This document shows, in pieces, positions 1-6,408 of a stretch of DNA of 15,867 bases (position 1 is the first letter of the stretch; each line of letters opens with the position of its first letter). The stretch is from contig JAQTXY010000007.1 in the NCBI GenBank assembly GCA_028688535.1, forward strand, positions 1 to 15,867. Reading direction: 5' to 3'. This stretch comes from Methanothrix sp. Its GTDB lineage: Archaea; Halobacteriota; Methanosarcinia; Methanotrichales; Methanotrichaceae. The notes under the pieces are model-generated. The model saw only the letters and a program-made list of their open reading frames with translations, had not been told where the DNA came from and did no database searches. The position numbers were made by a program, and so were the translations under genes.

Positions 1-26
1 ACCACTGCCATCGGTTCGCCGGCCAT
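1..26 (-). CDS. 5' end of a leftward gene (partial, product unknown)
   Basis: Read leftward, an ATG at 26-24 opens a frame coding MAGEPMAV before the window ends. A strong ribosome binding site, GGAGGG (complement of 33-38), sits 6 nt upstream of the ATG. A TATA-like element at 61-71 lies about the right distance for a transcript starting near 39, giving a short leader. Eight residues are too few to name a product. The start is supported only by the ribosome site and promoter spacing. Confidence 0.5.
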
Positions 27-60
27 TGTTTACCCTCCGTAAAAGCTAAACATAAGGCCT

Positions 61-71
61 GGTATAAAAGG
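61..71. promoter_or_regulatory. Possible shared divergent TATA box
   Basis: GGTATAAAAGG resembles an archaeal box A and reads as TTTTATACC on the other strand. Leftward it would place a transcription start near 39, just ahead of the ribosome site of the gene at 26. Rightward it would start a transcript near 93 with a leader of about 65 nt for the gene at 159. Only one direction may be used; the leftward spacing is the better fit. Confidence 0.35.
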
Positions 72-158
72 TTTATGAGAAAAAATTTCGCGTTGCATAA
101 GTTCAATCACAATTTTCAGGGACTATCTGAAGAATATTATCATTATTAAGGTGATTAA

Positions 159-1103
159 ATGGATGTAGTTCACCAACTAGAGATCGAACCGAGGATGAGT
201 GTAAATGTCCTGGTAGAGAGAATGAGCCAATGCGGCTTTGGTGCTAGAAGACTGGCGCAGGCTACGGCTATTTATGAAAAGATGCTTTCTGGAGATTTCA
301 CAAAATTCCTCACCATCTCCGGCGCGATGGTTCCAGCTGGTATGAGGGATATCATCTCCCATCTGATCAGAAAAGGGCATGTTGATGTGCTGGTCATCAC
401 AGGTGCCAATCTTGTGCACGATATAATCGAGTCCTTTGGCTGCCATTGCATGGGGACCGCCGAATCGGATGATGCGGCGCTGCGAGCGGAAGGGAAAAGC
501 CGCATCTATGATGTCTTCCTGAGAGATGAGGACTTTGTCGGATTTGAAGAGCTAATGCAAAGAATCATGCCCGAGATGGAAAAGACGCTCTCGGGAAGAG
601 AGCTGATGAGCATTTTAGGCAGTCAAATCAATGATGAGAGATCCATTCTGCGCTCGGCCTACGATATGTCGGTGCCCGTCTTCTGCCCGGCGCTTCCTGA
701 CTCCATGATCGGCCTACAGGCCTGGATGTTCAGCCAGACGCATCGGTTTAATGTAGATGCCTTTGCCGATATCAAGGAGATTGTGGACATCTGCTATGGA
801 TGCGAGAGATCTGGAATAGTGATAATTGGCGGAGGCGCTCCCAAGAATTTTGCTCTCCAGTCCATGCTGGTCACCCCCAATAGCTTCGACCTCGCGATCC
901 AGCTTACTACAGACACGCCAGAGAATGGCGGCCTTTCCGGTGCCACCCTCTCCGAGGCAGTCTCCTGGGGTAAGATCTCGGAGCACGCGAAATTTGTCAC
1001 GGTTTATGGAGATGCAACCATCACTCTGCCTATGATGGTGGCGGCGACGATGGAGAGGCTGGAGCTGACCGGGAAAAAGCTGCCGGCAAAGCTGCCCGGG
1101 TGA
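159..1103 (+). CDS. dys: Deoxyhypusine synthase family protein
   Basis: Deoxyhypusine synthase moves the aminobutyl group of spermidine, using NAD, onto a lysine of aIF5A in the cytoplasm. The 314-residue product has the family's nucleotide-binding fold. Visible segments are FLTISGAMVPAG (50-61), DVLVITGANLVHD (76-88), GGGAPK (224-229) and EAVSWGKI (266-273). K272 aligns with the lysine that carries the enzyme intermediate (K329 in the human enzyme), with W270 and E266 also kept. Odd points: the human spermidine-contacting His288 falls at N230, and the DGSDSGA stretch is replaced by NGGLSGA (256-262). These changes recall DHS-like paralogs that make homospermidine, so the exact substrate is uncertain. 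AAGGTGAT just before the ATG supports the start. The gene overlaps the next by 4 bp. Confidence 0.85.
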   Translation: MDVVHQLEIEPRMSVNVLVERMSQCGFGARRLAQATAIYEKMLSGDFTKFLTISGAMVPAGMRDIISHLIRKGHVDVLVITGANLVHDIIESFGCHCMGTAESDDAALRAEGKSRIYDVFLRDEDFVGFEELMQRIMPEMEKTLSGRELMSILGSQINDERSILRSAYDMSVPVFCPALPDSMIGLQAWMFSQTHRFNVDAFADIKEIVDICYGCERSGIVIIGGGAPKNFALQSMLVTPNSFDLAIQLTTDTPENGGLSGATLSEAVSWGKISEHAKFVTVYGDATITLPMMVAATMERLELTGKKLPAKLPG

Positions 1104-1810
1104 AAAAATTGCAGATAGGAATTGATCTTCATGAATTGGGGGAGATTGCCGACAACAGGATAAAGACCCTGTTTATCAGCTGCGTCGGCTCGCACATGTG
1201 GGGCATGAATAGCCAGGAGAGCGATATCGACCTGGTGATGATCTATATTGCTCCTACCAGATCTCTGCTGCGAGGAGAGAAGATCATGCCCACGGTGCGC
1301 CAGCAGATAACAGCCCGGGGTGGAGAGATCTATGATACCCTCGGCTGGGAGATTGGGCACCTCATAAATCAGCTCATCAAAGGCAACATCAACGCCATCT
1401 GGTATGCCACAAGCCCGCTCCTCGTCAAGCCTTCCATTCTCCAGGAGGAGCTATCGGCCCTGGTGCAGGCTAACCTTTGCAGGCAGACATATTACTCCCT
1501 AAAAGGGATGGCAGAAAGCCAGATCAAGTCTGAGGAGAAGCCTGCGGCCAAGCCCAGGATAGCAGGCAAAGGCTACCGGACGGCTTTGAGGACCATCAAT
1601 TTCGGAATTTCTCTCCTCTCGGAGGGAAAAATATGTTTTGCACCGGTTCTGCACACGCCAGGGGCAGAGGCGGTCATGGAAAAGATGCAGCAGTTGGATG
1701 AAGCCTATGCTTCAAGCCTCCTGCCGGATCGACCGGATGAAGATGCATTTCGTGAGCTCCTTTTGCGACTGAGGATAGAGGATCTGCCACTTGCTGATCG
1801 GATAAATTAA
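1100..1810 (+). CDS. Predicted nucleotidyltransferase (COG3541/YcgL-like)
   Basis: This 236-residue protein belongs to the DNA polymerase beta-like nucleotidyltransferase superfamily. The signature GSHMWGMNSQESDIDL (30-45) holds the glycine-serine motif and the two metal-binding aspartates D42 and D44. The following stretch WEIGHLINQLIKGNINAIWY resembles the ELxxFLxLLLKGNPNxLE element of the COG3541 group, to which I assign it. Members transfer nucleotides to largely unknown targets, so no substrate can be named. It starts at a GTG that overlaps the stop of the deoxyhypusine synthase homolog (GTGA, 1100-1103), which points to translational coupling. An alternative view is a toxin-antitoxin (MNT type) enzyme, but there is no HEPN partner beside it and it is longer than MNT proteins. 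Confidence 0.72.
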   Translation: MKKLQIGIDLHELGEIADNRIKTLFISCVGSHMWGMNSQESDIDLVMIYIAPTRSLLRGEKIMPTVRQQITARGGEIYDTLGWEIGHLINQLIKGNINAIWYATSPLLVKPSILQEELSALVQANLCRQTYYSLKGMAESQIKSEEKPAAKPRIAGKGYRTALRTINFGISLLSEGKICFAPVLHTPGAEAVMEKMQQLDEAYASSLLPDRPDEDAFRELLLRLRIEDLPLADRIN

Positions 1811-1846
1811 TAATCCCTCTAACGAATAATTAGATGAGGTATTTTT

Positions 1847-2422
1847 TTGGAGATCGTAGTGGGAATAAGTGGAGCGTCGGGGGTGGCGTATGCCGTTCGG
1901 CTCTTGAGGGTATTGCGGGAAAAGGGCAACATCATTCATCTGGTAATAACTGATTCCGCGGCAAAGATCATTGAACTTGAGACCGATTTTCTGCTAAAGG
2001 ATGTGCAGGATCTGGCCGATCACGTTTACGCTTCCTCTGACTTCACGGCGCCATTTGCCAGCGGCTCGCATCTCTATGACGGCATGGTCGTCATTCCCTG
2101 CAGCATGGGAACGCTTTCCGCGATTGCCTGCGGCTCCTCTGACACCCTCATCACTCGGGCAGCAGACGTCTGCCTCAAAGAGAAAAGGAGGTTGATAATA
2201 GTACCCAGAGAGACTCCTTTAGGATTAGTGCAACTGCGCAACATGGTTGTCGCTGCCGAGGCGGGAGCGGTTGTTCTGCCGGCATGCCCAGCCTTCTACT
2301 CCCAGCCCCGCAGTCTGGATGATCTGGTGGATGTGCTGGTGGGCCGGGTTCTTGATCTTCTCGGAGTGGAGAATGATCTCTACCGTCGGTGGCAAGGAAC
2401 GCTTGAAAGGAAATGCTTATAA
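1847..2422 (+). CDS. ubiX: UbiX-family flavin prenyltransferase
   Basis: UbiX joins a dimethylallyl group to FMN to make prenylated FMN, the cofactor of UbiD-type decarboxylases. The 191-residue length matches the family. Motifs seen: the FMN-binding GISGASG (6-12), PCSMGTLSAIA (84-94), RAADVCLKE (104-112) and PRETPL (120-125), with a C-terminal PACPAFYSQP (145-154). The start is a TTG at 1847 preceded by GATGAGGT at 6 nt spacing; no ATG fits the conserved N-terminus better. No ubiD gene is in the window. In archaea a UbiD homolog acts in the modified mevalonate pathway (anhydromevalonate phosphate decarboxylase), so that is the likely client here, rather than ubiquinone synthesis. The gap to the upstream gene is 36 nt, so co-transcription is possible. 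Confidence 0.92.
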   Translation: MEIVVGISGASGVAYAVRLLRVLREKGNIIHLVITDSAAKIIELETDFLLKDVQDLADHVYASSDFTAPFASGSHLYDGMVVIPCSMGTLSAIACGSSDTLITRAADVCLKEKRRLIIVPRETPLGLVQLRNMVVAAEAGAVVLPACPAFYSQPRSLDDLVDVLVGRVLDLLGVENDLYRRWQGTLERKCL

Positions 2423-2423
2423 C
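2414..2423 (+). promoter_or_regulatory. TATA box for the small Cys4/His-tail gene
   Basis: TGCTTATAAC overlaps the stop codon of ubiX. Its centre is about 39 nt before the ATG at 2458, so transcription would begin near 2446, just at the ribosome site AAGGTGA (2446-2452). This suggests the small gene has its own promoter with a very short leader. The call rests on sequence alone. Confidence 0.4.
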
Positions 2424-2457
2424 CGTTTGAATCAGAGCCACTGGCAAGGTGAATTAA

Positions 2458-2676
2458 ATGAAGTGCGCGCTGTGTCTTGTTGAGAAGGAGACTGTACCTA
2501 TCAAGCTCAATTTGGCTACTATTCACGGCCCCAAGGATGAAATGTTCAATATATGCAAGGAATGCCTGGATCTGGCACATCAAGCTTATATCGATAAGGA
2601 TTTCCTGGCTGTCAAGGCTGGATCCAATGCTGCGCCCCACGGCGCGCACGGGGATGCGCACGGCGCGCATCACTGA
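2458..2676 (+). CDS. Small Cys4 putative zinc protein with His-rich tail
   Basis: The 72-residue product has two CxxC pairs, C3/C6 and C33/C36, spaced like a small zinc ribbon or knuckle. It ends in a histidine-rich tail, PHGAHGDAHGAHH. The pairs probably bind one zinc ion, and the tail could bind further metal such as nickel, zinc or cobalt. Function is unknown; metal storage, chaperoning or nucleic-acid binding are all possible. The tail is coded by two GC-rich GGCGCGCA units (2641-2648 and 2662-2669), a sign of local repeat expansion. The ATG follows AAGGTGA by 5 nt, which makes the start firm. It lies between ubiX and an unrecognised gene, and has its own promoter candidate. Confidence 0.75.
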   Translation: MKCALCLVEKETVPIKLNLATIHGPKDEMFNICKECLDLAHQAYIDKDFLAVKAGSNAAPHGAHGDAHGAHH

Positions 2677-2703
2677 AATCCCTAATTCAATTTTCCATTA
2701 ATC

Positions 2704-3024
2704 ATGAAATTAATTCTAAGCGAAGAAAAGGTTAGAGGCATCTTTTCCTCCAATCAAAAAGAATGCGATGTACTCATTGCTCTCTTAAGAATGGCCGTTC
2801 CCAACTGGGATGATATAGAATACATCCTGGAGGGCAGGCCGCGCATGGGGGCAGAGGGTTGGCATGCCGTTTATGATCTCTTCTGTCAGTTCAATGAAGA
2901 GCACTCTGGAGAGAGCATATTTCCGGGAGGGCTATGGCTTTCCATGGGCTTTATAAAGGACGAGAGTCTGGGGGCATGGCAAGTGGACAGCTCGGATATG
3001 AAATTCGCTTTTAAGAATGGATAG
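2704..3024 (+). CDS. Hypothetical protein, 106 residues
   Basis: I do not recognise this protein. It is soluble, with no signal peptide or membrane segment. It is rich in tryptophan for its size (W34, plus WHAVYDLF and LWLSMGF further on) and mixed alpha/beta by eye. It has no obvious metal or nucleotide motif. Its last 8 bp overlap the start of the HD-domain gene, so the two are probably translated together and may act together. No clear ribosome site precedes the ATG, and only 27 nt separate it from the gene before. The coupling, and ordinary codon use resembling the neighbours, are the reasons to call it a gene. Confidence 0.7.
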   Translation: MKLILSEEKVRGIFSSNQKECDVLIALLRMAVPNWDDIEYILEGRPRMGAEGWHAVYDLFCQFNEEHSGESIFPGGLWLSMGFIKDESLGAWQVDSSDMKFAFKNG

Positions 3025-3847
3025 AGAATACCTCATCTTCTGCCGCGAATGGTTTGAAGATTATACCAGCGGGGTTCATTGTCAGGATGCGGAGATTGAA
3101 GCGAACATAATGCTTAAGCTTGCGCATACTTATCGCGTCTGCCAGAACATGACCGCAATTGCCGTCTCCCTGGGTGTGAATGGAGAAGATCTGGCACTGG
3201 CCAAGGCAATAGCTCTCTTGCACGATGTGGGTCGATTCGAGCAGCTGCGAGGTTTTGGATCCTACGATGACCGCATGACTTTTGATCATGCAATGCTCGG
3301 CCTCAAGGTTATCAACCGCGCGGGAGTTCTTTTCAACCTGTCGAAAAGAGAGCGGAATCTGATCCGAAGGAGTATCTGGCATCATAACAAGTACACGATA
3401 CCTGTTACTGAAAATGCCGAGGTTGCTTTTTTCTCAAAAATGATCAGGGATGCCGACAAGCTGGACATTCTGGGAGTTGTCGCTGATCATTTTGAGAGAA
3501 GAGATCAACATCCAAATCGGGCACTCGATTTCGGTCTGGCCGATGATTTGCGGCTAACACAAGACGCAGTCTCTGACATAATTCAAGGAAAGATGGTGAG
3601 GATTAATGTGCTAAAGACACTGGGCGACCTGCGTTTGCTGTATTTGAGCTGGATCTTTGACATCAACTTTCCCATCACTCTTGACCTCATGAAAGAGAAA
3701 GGCTATCTGGAGAGGTTGCTGGCTGACCTTTCTATGGAGCCGGAAATTATCATGGTGAGGGACTATTTGCAGGCCTATCTGGAAAAAAGATTCTTCGCTC
3801 CGCTTCCACCTTTAGATGCAGCAGTCCTGAATCGATCGACTTTTTAA
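3017..3847 (+). CDS. HD-domain phosphohydrolase
   Basis: HD proteins are metal-dependent phosphohydrolases acting on nucleotides or nucleic acids. In this 276-residue protein the expected ligands are all visible: H37 in KLAHTYRV, H69-D70 in LLHDVGRF, H91 in FDHAMLG, H122-H123 in WHHNKY, and D147 in DADKLDIL. The HDxxR form and the later D-A-D-K motif fit a stand-alone HD enzyme, not a Cas3 or RelA domain. The substrate cannot be told from sequence. The ATG lies inside the end of the preceding 106-residue gene (8 bp overlap). The last 98 bp overlap the tail of the convergent SRPBCC gene, so the C-terminal residues after about 245 are constrained on both strands. Confidence 0.85.
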   Translation: MDREYLIFCREWFEDYTSGVHCQDAEIEANIMLKLAHTYRVCQNMTAIAVSLGVNGEDLALAKAIALLHDVGRFEQLRGFGSYDDRMTFDHAMLGLKVINRAGVLFNLSKRERNLIRRSIWHHNKYTIPVTENAEVAFFSKMIRDADKLDILGVVADHFERRDQHPNRALDFGLADDLRLTQDAVSDIIQGKMVRINVLKTLGDLRLLYLSWIFDINFPITLDLMKEKGYLERLLADLSMEPEIIMVRDYLQAYLEKRFFAPLPPLDAAVLNRSTF

Positions 3848-4223
3848 GCATCTTTTGCAGCAGACTGGGCAGCAGACGGGCAAGCAGTCCTTCCCAGGAT
3901 TCTTCCGTCTTAACTATCGTTTTTTTATCTCTTTCCACCAGTTGCCAGATGTGGATGGCTTTAATTCCCATGGTATTGCCGGTCCAGGCCAAAATGCTGG
4001 GACGCTCTACCTGCAAGATGGTGGAGGTGATGGTCAGTCCCCCTGCCTTCCAGATGAATTTTGATCCCGGAGCCAATTCCCCTTGCAAAGCGGCTGACAA
4101 CACGTCTGCATTCCATTCCGGCCAGTGGTCGATGGTGGCCATCATCTCCCAAATGGTGATGGCATCGGCTGCGACTTCGATCTCACCCGACGCAATAACC
4201 GGTGCCTTTTCATTTATCCTCAT
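3750..4223 (-). CDS. SRPBCC (START-like, polyketide cyclase-type) protein
   Basis: The 157-residue product resembles the SRPBCC helix-grip fold: an opening strand GEIEVAADAITIWEMMATID, then HWPEWNADV, a middle GSKFIWKAGG and SILAWTG, and a C-terminal helix around LLARLLPSLLQKMLKKSID. Such proteins bind hydrophobic ligands in a deep pocket; no ligand can be assigned. I chose the ATG at 4223 over an in-frame TTG at 4247. The family's N-terminus normally begins near MRIN, and a TATA box at 4251-4260 would start transcription close to 4227. The mRNA is therefore probably leaderless. The 3' end overlaps the convergent HD gene by 98 bp. Confidence 0.78.
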   Translation of the reverse strand: MRINEKAPVIASGEIEVAADAITIWEMMATIDHWPEWNADVLSAALQGELAPGSKFIWKAGGLTITSTILQVERPSILAWTGNTMGIKAIHIWQLVERDKKTIVKTEESWEGLLARLLPSLLQKMLKKSIDSGLLHLKVEAERRIFFPDRPANSPSP

Positions 4224-4250
4224 TGCGATGATCTCTTGGAGAGCCAATGA

Positions 4251-4260
4251 TATATAGAAA
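4251..4260 (-). promoter_or_regulatory. TATA box of the SRPBCC gene
   Basis: Read leftward, TTTCTATATA is a good archaeal box A. Its centre is about 30 nt before the ATG at 4223, placing the transcription start within a few bases of the start codon. No ribosome site precedes that ATG, in keeping with a leaderless message. Confidence 0.5.
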
Positions 4261-4388
4261 GCTCTCTGAGTACATCATCCTCTTGGCCTAAAAGGAAAAG
4301 TATAGTAATATGAAACAATCATCGGAGACAATTAGCTCTACAACTGGAAGAGAACCGGTTTGAAGAAATGCTAATGGAGGATAAAAGT

Positions 4389-4700
4389 ATGAGAAACTTG
4401 ATAGTTTCATCTTTAATCATTCTTGCGTTGGCATGCAGCTCTCAGTCGCTGGAAGCCATTATGATTAGCCAGGAAAACGGCATGACAATCCTGGCCAACT
4501 TTACCAACAGTTCTACAAATCAATCGGATATGAACGCTACCATTAATGAAACTGCCAACAACCAGACACCAACAAGCAACGGAGCCACAGAAGCAAAAAC
4601 GAACCTGTGGGGCTGGGGAAAAGTTCCCATTGGCTATGAATTGGATAAAAACGGCACTTTAATCAGATTAGCAGATGAACAATGGAAGCCAAGCATCTGA
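4389..4700 (+). CDS. Small secreted sequon-rich protein
   Basis: The 103-residue product begins with a signal peptide (MRNLIVSSLIILALA). C16 could carry a lipid, or cleavage could follow A23. The mature part holds seven N-glycosylation sequons, at N37, N40, N44, N49, N53, N58 and N88, six of them within 22 residues. That stretch is low in hydrophobic residues and probably exposed and heavily glycosylated. A compact end follows, with NLWGWGKVPIGYELD and KNGT. Function is unknown; an envelope or surface role is likely. The start at 4389 is favoured over 4368 because GGAGG (4376-4380) is 8 nt before it and the signal peptide begins there. Its 3' end overlaps the hydrolase gene by 26 bp. Confidence 0.72.
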   Translation: MRNLIVSSLIILALACSSQSLEAIMISQENGMTILANFTNSSTNQSDMNATINETANNQTPTSNGATEAKTNLWGWGKVPIGYELDKNGTLIRLADEQWKPSI

Positions 4701-5628
4701 AGCGGTGGATCAAAAAATGTTGGAGCGCAAAACAGGCATTGGACTAATGCTTCTAGTAGGTGTCATTGCTTTGCTATTGGGGTGGCATTTCTTTTCGAAT
4801 AGCTCATCAGCGGTGCAATGGACCGTATCCGATGAGGGAATCCTGGATTATGTCGTATCCATGCCTCAATATAATCTTAGCCCGCCCCAGGAGGACGGCA
4901 ACAGCACTCTTTCTACTGTCCAGTTCCAGAGCCGTGGCGAGAATATGGCAGCGCTCTTGAGAATCCCATATGGAGATGAAAAGAAGGGGAGCATTCCCGG
5001 CATTGTGCTCCTGCCCGGCGCTACCGTCAGCAAAGAGAGAGAACAGAAGCTGGCCAGACATCTAGCAGACCTGGGATTTGCCAGCATCACCCTTGACCAG
5101 AGAAATCTGGGCGGAATTGATCCAAAAGGTGATCTTCAGATGTTCTTAAAAGGCGAAGAGCCTACGGAGCACAAAATGGTTTATGATGCACTGGCTGCAG
5201 GAGATGTACTGCGCAGCCAGATTGAGATCGACCCGACTCGCATCATCTATGCCGGGGAGAGCAACGGAGGACGTTTTGCCATCATGGCCTGTGCACTGGA
5301 CAAGAACGCGAGGGGCGTTTTGGCCATCAGCACCTGCGGTTATGGAACGGATGCTGCTATTGCCTCAGCGGGAGCAGTAGATAAAAATCAGGTTCGCTTC
5401 TACCGGTCCATCGATCCCGAGACCTACTTGAGCATAATACCACCTCGCCCGCTGGTCATGATTCATTCTCGCAATGATACCATCATACCTTACCAGTTGG
5501 CAGAGCAGACCTATGCTCGGGCAATGCTGCCCAAGAGATTGCACACTGTGGGATGCAGCGTGCATGGCTACTGCGCACAGATGGATGAGGCAATAAAAGA
5601 AGAACTGACGAGCATGGCTGTCAAATAG
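4675..5628 (+). CDS. Membrane-anchored alpha/beta hydrolase
   Basis: The protein (317 residues from this ATG) has one N-terminal membrane segment (about 21-40), then an outward-facing alpha/beta hydrolase domain. The nucleophile elbow is GESNGG (194-199) with S196. D268 in HSRNDTIIP and H297 in CSVHGYC complete a plausible Ser-Asp-His triad, and LLPGA (112-116) can form the oxyanion hole. Its order of elements resembles dienelactone hydrolase or prolyl-oligopeptidase-like esterases, but the substrate is unknown. Start choice is open: ATG 4675 overlaps the upstream gene, while ATG 4717 follows a GGTGGAT site and still keeps the membrane segment. The overlap with the sequon-rich protein gene suggests one envelope-directed unit. 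Confidence 0.82.
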   Translation: MNNGSQASEAVDQKMLERKTGIGLMLLVGVIALLLGWHFFSNSSSAVQWTVSDEGILDYVVSMPQYNLSPPQEDGNSTLSTVQFQSRGENMAALLRIPYGDEKKGSIPGIVLLPGATVSKEREQKLARHLADLGFASITLDQRNLGGIDPKGDLQMFLKGEEPTEHKMVYDALAAGDVLRSQIEIDPTRIIYAGESNGGRFAIMACALDKNARGVLAISTCGYGTDAAIASAGAVDKNQVRFYRSIDPETYLSIIPPRPLVMIHSRNDTIIPYQLAEQTYARAMLPKRLHTVGCSVHGYCAQMDEAIKEELTSMAVK

Positions 5629-5653
5629 CCAGAGGGAGAAAATGGGAGGGATA

Positions 5654-5709
5654 GGCAAGGCCGAGAATGTTGCAGGTAGGAGGAAAAGATGGTCTCAGTC
5701 GACCTTGCC
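5654..5709. repeat. Intergenic inverted repeat (11-bp arms, one mismatch)
   Basis: GGCAAGGCCGA (5654-5664) and TCGACCTTGCC (5699-5709) are inverted copies with one mismatch and a 34-nt loop. The repeat lies just past the hydrolase stop codon. The loop also contains AGGAGG followed by an ATG at 5689. It may be a 3' transcript structure or a degenerate small repeat element; its function is unknown. Confidence 0.4.
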
Positions 5710-5777
5710 CATCTCAGGCTCGACGTTCAACGATATAAATGTGTGGTACACCTAAACTTGATGCAGATAGCACTTGT

Positions 5778-5802
5778 CACCCCGCAATTGGTATGCGGGG
5801 TG
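5778..5802. terminator. Hairpin between convergent genes
   Basis: CACCCCGCA (5778-5786) and TGCGGGGTG (5794-5802) form a perfect 9-bp, GC-rich stem with a 7-nt loop. It lies 17 nt past the stop of the leftward DUF1269 gene and about 150 nt past the rightward hydrolase gene. No T-run follows on either strand, so it is not a classical terminator. A role in transcript end formation or RNA stability is the simplest reading. Confidence 0.4.
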
Positions 5803-5819
5803 TGCCTGCAGGCAAGACC

Positions 5820-6326
5820 TCAAAGTGCAACTTTTACATCCTTGCCAGCAAAAGCCTCTTTGAGATGCTCTTCCTGCTCCTTGGAGAGGGATGTCTTCAA
5901 TACCTTAACGTTCTTGTACTTCCTAAGCTCGTCCATTACCTTGTCTGGTGTGGACTCTCTAACCAGCAGGAACAATGCTGAGTTTCCGGGCTGGATGGTG
6001 TTGCCTACTTCTTTGATGAACTGTTCGTCCATACCAACATTTGTATATTTTCCGGCAATAGCTCCGGCGGCTGCACCGAGAACCAACCCGAATATCGGTA
6101 CAAGGAAGATGAGACCAATCAGAAGGCCCCAAAAGGCCCCACCCAGAGCCCCCGCTCCTACCATGTCGACTTCTTGATTAACCTTAACCTTTCCATCTTT
6201 GTTTCTTATGACAACTGCGGCATCCTCCAATCCTATGAGATGCTCTTTTTGAAGCTTGAGCAGATCATCTCTCATCAAACCAGCATTGGTTTCTGTATCA
6301 AAGGCCAATACGACCAAATCACTCAT
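5820..6326 (-). CDS. DUF1269 family membrane protein
   Basis: The 168-residue product matches the DUF1269 pattern: an N-terminal cytoplasmic alpha/beta part opening MSDLVVLAFD, and a central glycine-rich hydrophobic hairpin from about 56 to 93. Two helices, roughly 57-76 and 78-92, flank a proline. A second soluble part ends in a lysine and glutamate-rich helix. The glycine zipper suggests close helix packing in the membrane. The family's biochemical role is not known. The ATG is fixed by GGAGGTT (complement of 6334-6340), 7 nt upstream. The 82-nt gap to the next leftward gene includes TATA-like elements at 6363-6370 and 6378-6386, so it probably has its own promoter. Confidence 0.85.
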   Translation of the reverse strand: MSDLVVLAFDTETNAGLMRDDLLKLQKEHLIGLEDAAVVIRNKDGKVKVNQEVDMVGAGALGGAFWGLLIGLIFLVPIFGLVLGAAAGAIAGKYTNVGMDEQFIKEVGNTIQPGNSALFLLVRESTPDKVMDELRKYKNVKVLKTSLSKEQEEHLKEAFAGKDVKVAL

Positions 6327-6408
6327 TATTAGAAACCTCCAAAAGAACTTGTATCATTTATTGCATATAGACTTTTCCAAATAACTATCTCTGACCTGGT
6401 TGACTTTG

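Noticed and set aside
1100..1810. MNT/HEPN-type toxin-antitoxin nucleotidyltransferase
   Set aside because: It is longer than MNT antitoxins, fits COG3541 better, and no HEPN gene is adjacent.
3017..3847. HD protein as Cas3 or part of a CBASS-like defence system
   Set aside because: No helicase domain, no CRISPR repeats, no cyclase and no effector gene nearby.
5689..6177. 162-residue rightward open frame with a strong AGGAGG ribosome site
   Set aside because: Most of it is antisense to the well-conserved DUF1269 gene and its translation shows no family features. The ribosome site may be chance or the relic of an older gene.
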